Assembly: GCA_900554325.1 (NCBI GenBank) | Contig: USHA01000030.1 | Span: 1-22,184, forward strand | Source of the DNA: an uncultured Collinsella sp. | GTDB taxonomy: Bacteria > Actinomycetota > Coriobacteriia > Coriobacteriales > Coriobacteriaceae | Direction: 5' to 3' | DNA: 22,184 nt | Part shown: positions 22,034 through 22,184 of the stretch, in pieces | How the letters are laid out: each line of letters starts with the position of its first letter | Numbering within the stretch: position 1 is the stretch's first letter | Notes under the pieces: model-generated | Seen by the model: the letters and a program-made list of their open reading frames with translations, nothing else | The model's database searches: none | Told to the model about the DNA's origin: nothing | Program-made: the position numbers and the translations under genes

Positions 22034-22184
22034 TCGGTGCAAGGGGTAGCTAATTTTGGACGGGGCCTTTTTTGACTACTTTTGCCCTTCTGCCCGCAAA
22101 TTGATTTTTCAGGGACGGGGATTAAATAAGGCTCTGTTAGACCAGGATTGACATGCCGACCTGCCGGCTAACTCGCCGTCTCCT

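Noticed and set aside
22034..22184. Terminator or start of another gene at the window end
   Set aside because: There is a T-rich run but no stem I could pair convincingly, and no open frame of note before the end.

Overview
The window is 22.2 kb of G+C-rich bacterial chromosome. Gene style, the actinobacterial Uup-like ABC-F protein, the compact SerA type and the dispersed stem-loops suggest a gut Coriobacteriia, most likely Collinsella or a close relative. That assignment is by recognition only; no rRNA or tRNA lies in the window to confirm it. There are 19 confident protein genes plus two weak small ORFs. I saw no CRISPR array, prophage or intact insertion sequence.

Layout. 1-1822 (+): the 3' part of an ABC-F ATPase followed closely by a Cof-type HAD phosphatase. 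1899-2394 (+): a DtxR/MntR-type metalloregulator behind repeated GGCTAACT half-sites. 2395-2673: a gene-free stretch of stem-loops, including one about 127 nt long. 2674-5448 (-): a zinc/cadmium efflux unit (ArsR/SmtB regulator, small CxxC metal-binding protein, P1B-type ATPase) with three matching operators. 5450-7420: a less G+C-rich accessory island carrying a putative nuclease gene (AbiEi-like front half, DUF559/Vsr-like back half) and four copies of a roughly 30-bp repeat arranged as two inward-facing pairs. 7422-9858: a DEDDh exonuclease (-) divergent from a His-rich 10-TM metal exporter (+). 9861-10946 (-): YaiI/YqxD-family and HdeD-family proteins. 11182-13131 (+): a nitroreductase-like protein and two tandem histidine phosphatases. 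13261-15201 (-): an M20 peptidase followed by a compact DUF1015-like protein. 15356-16405 (+): a second, divergent relative of the putative nuclease, followed by a 185-bp inverted-repeat element of MITE type. 16755-19112 (-): serC-serA for serine biosynthesis. 19339-20940 (-): a NhaP2/CvrA-type cation/proton antiporter. 21194-22033 (+): a PPP-type metallophosphoesterase.

How the genes work together. Metal handling recurs: a DtxR-type regulator, a Zn-responsive ArsR with its ATPase, a His-rich exporter with a palindrome at its promoter, and a DtxR-box-like site before the nitroreductase. serC and serA give two consecutive steps from 3-phosphoglycerate to phosphoserine. The least familiar content is the pair of putative nuclease paralogues about 8 kb apart, each next to inverted-repeat DNA; the island around the first looks acquired.
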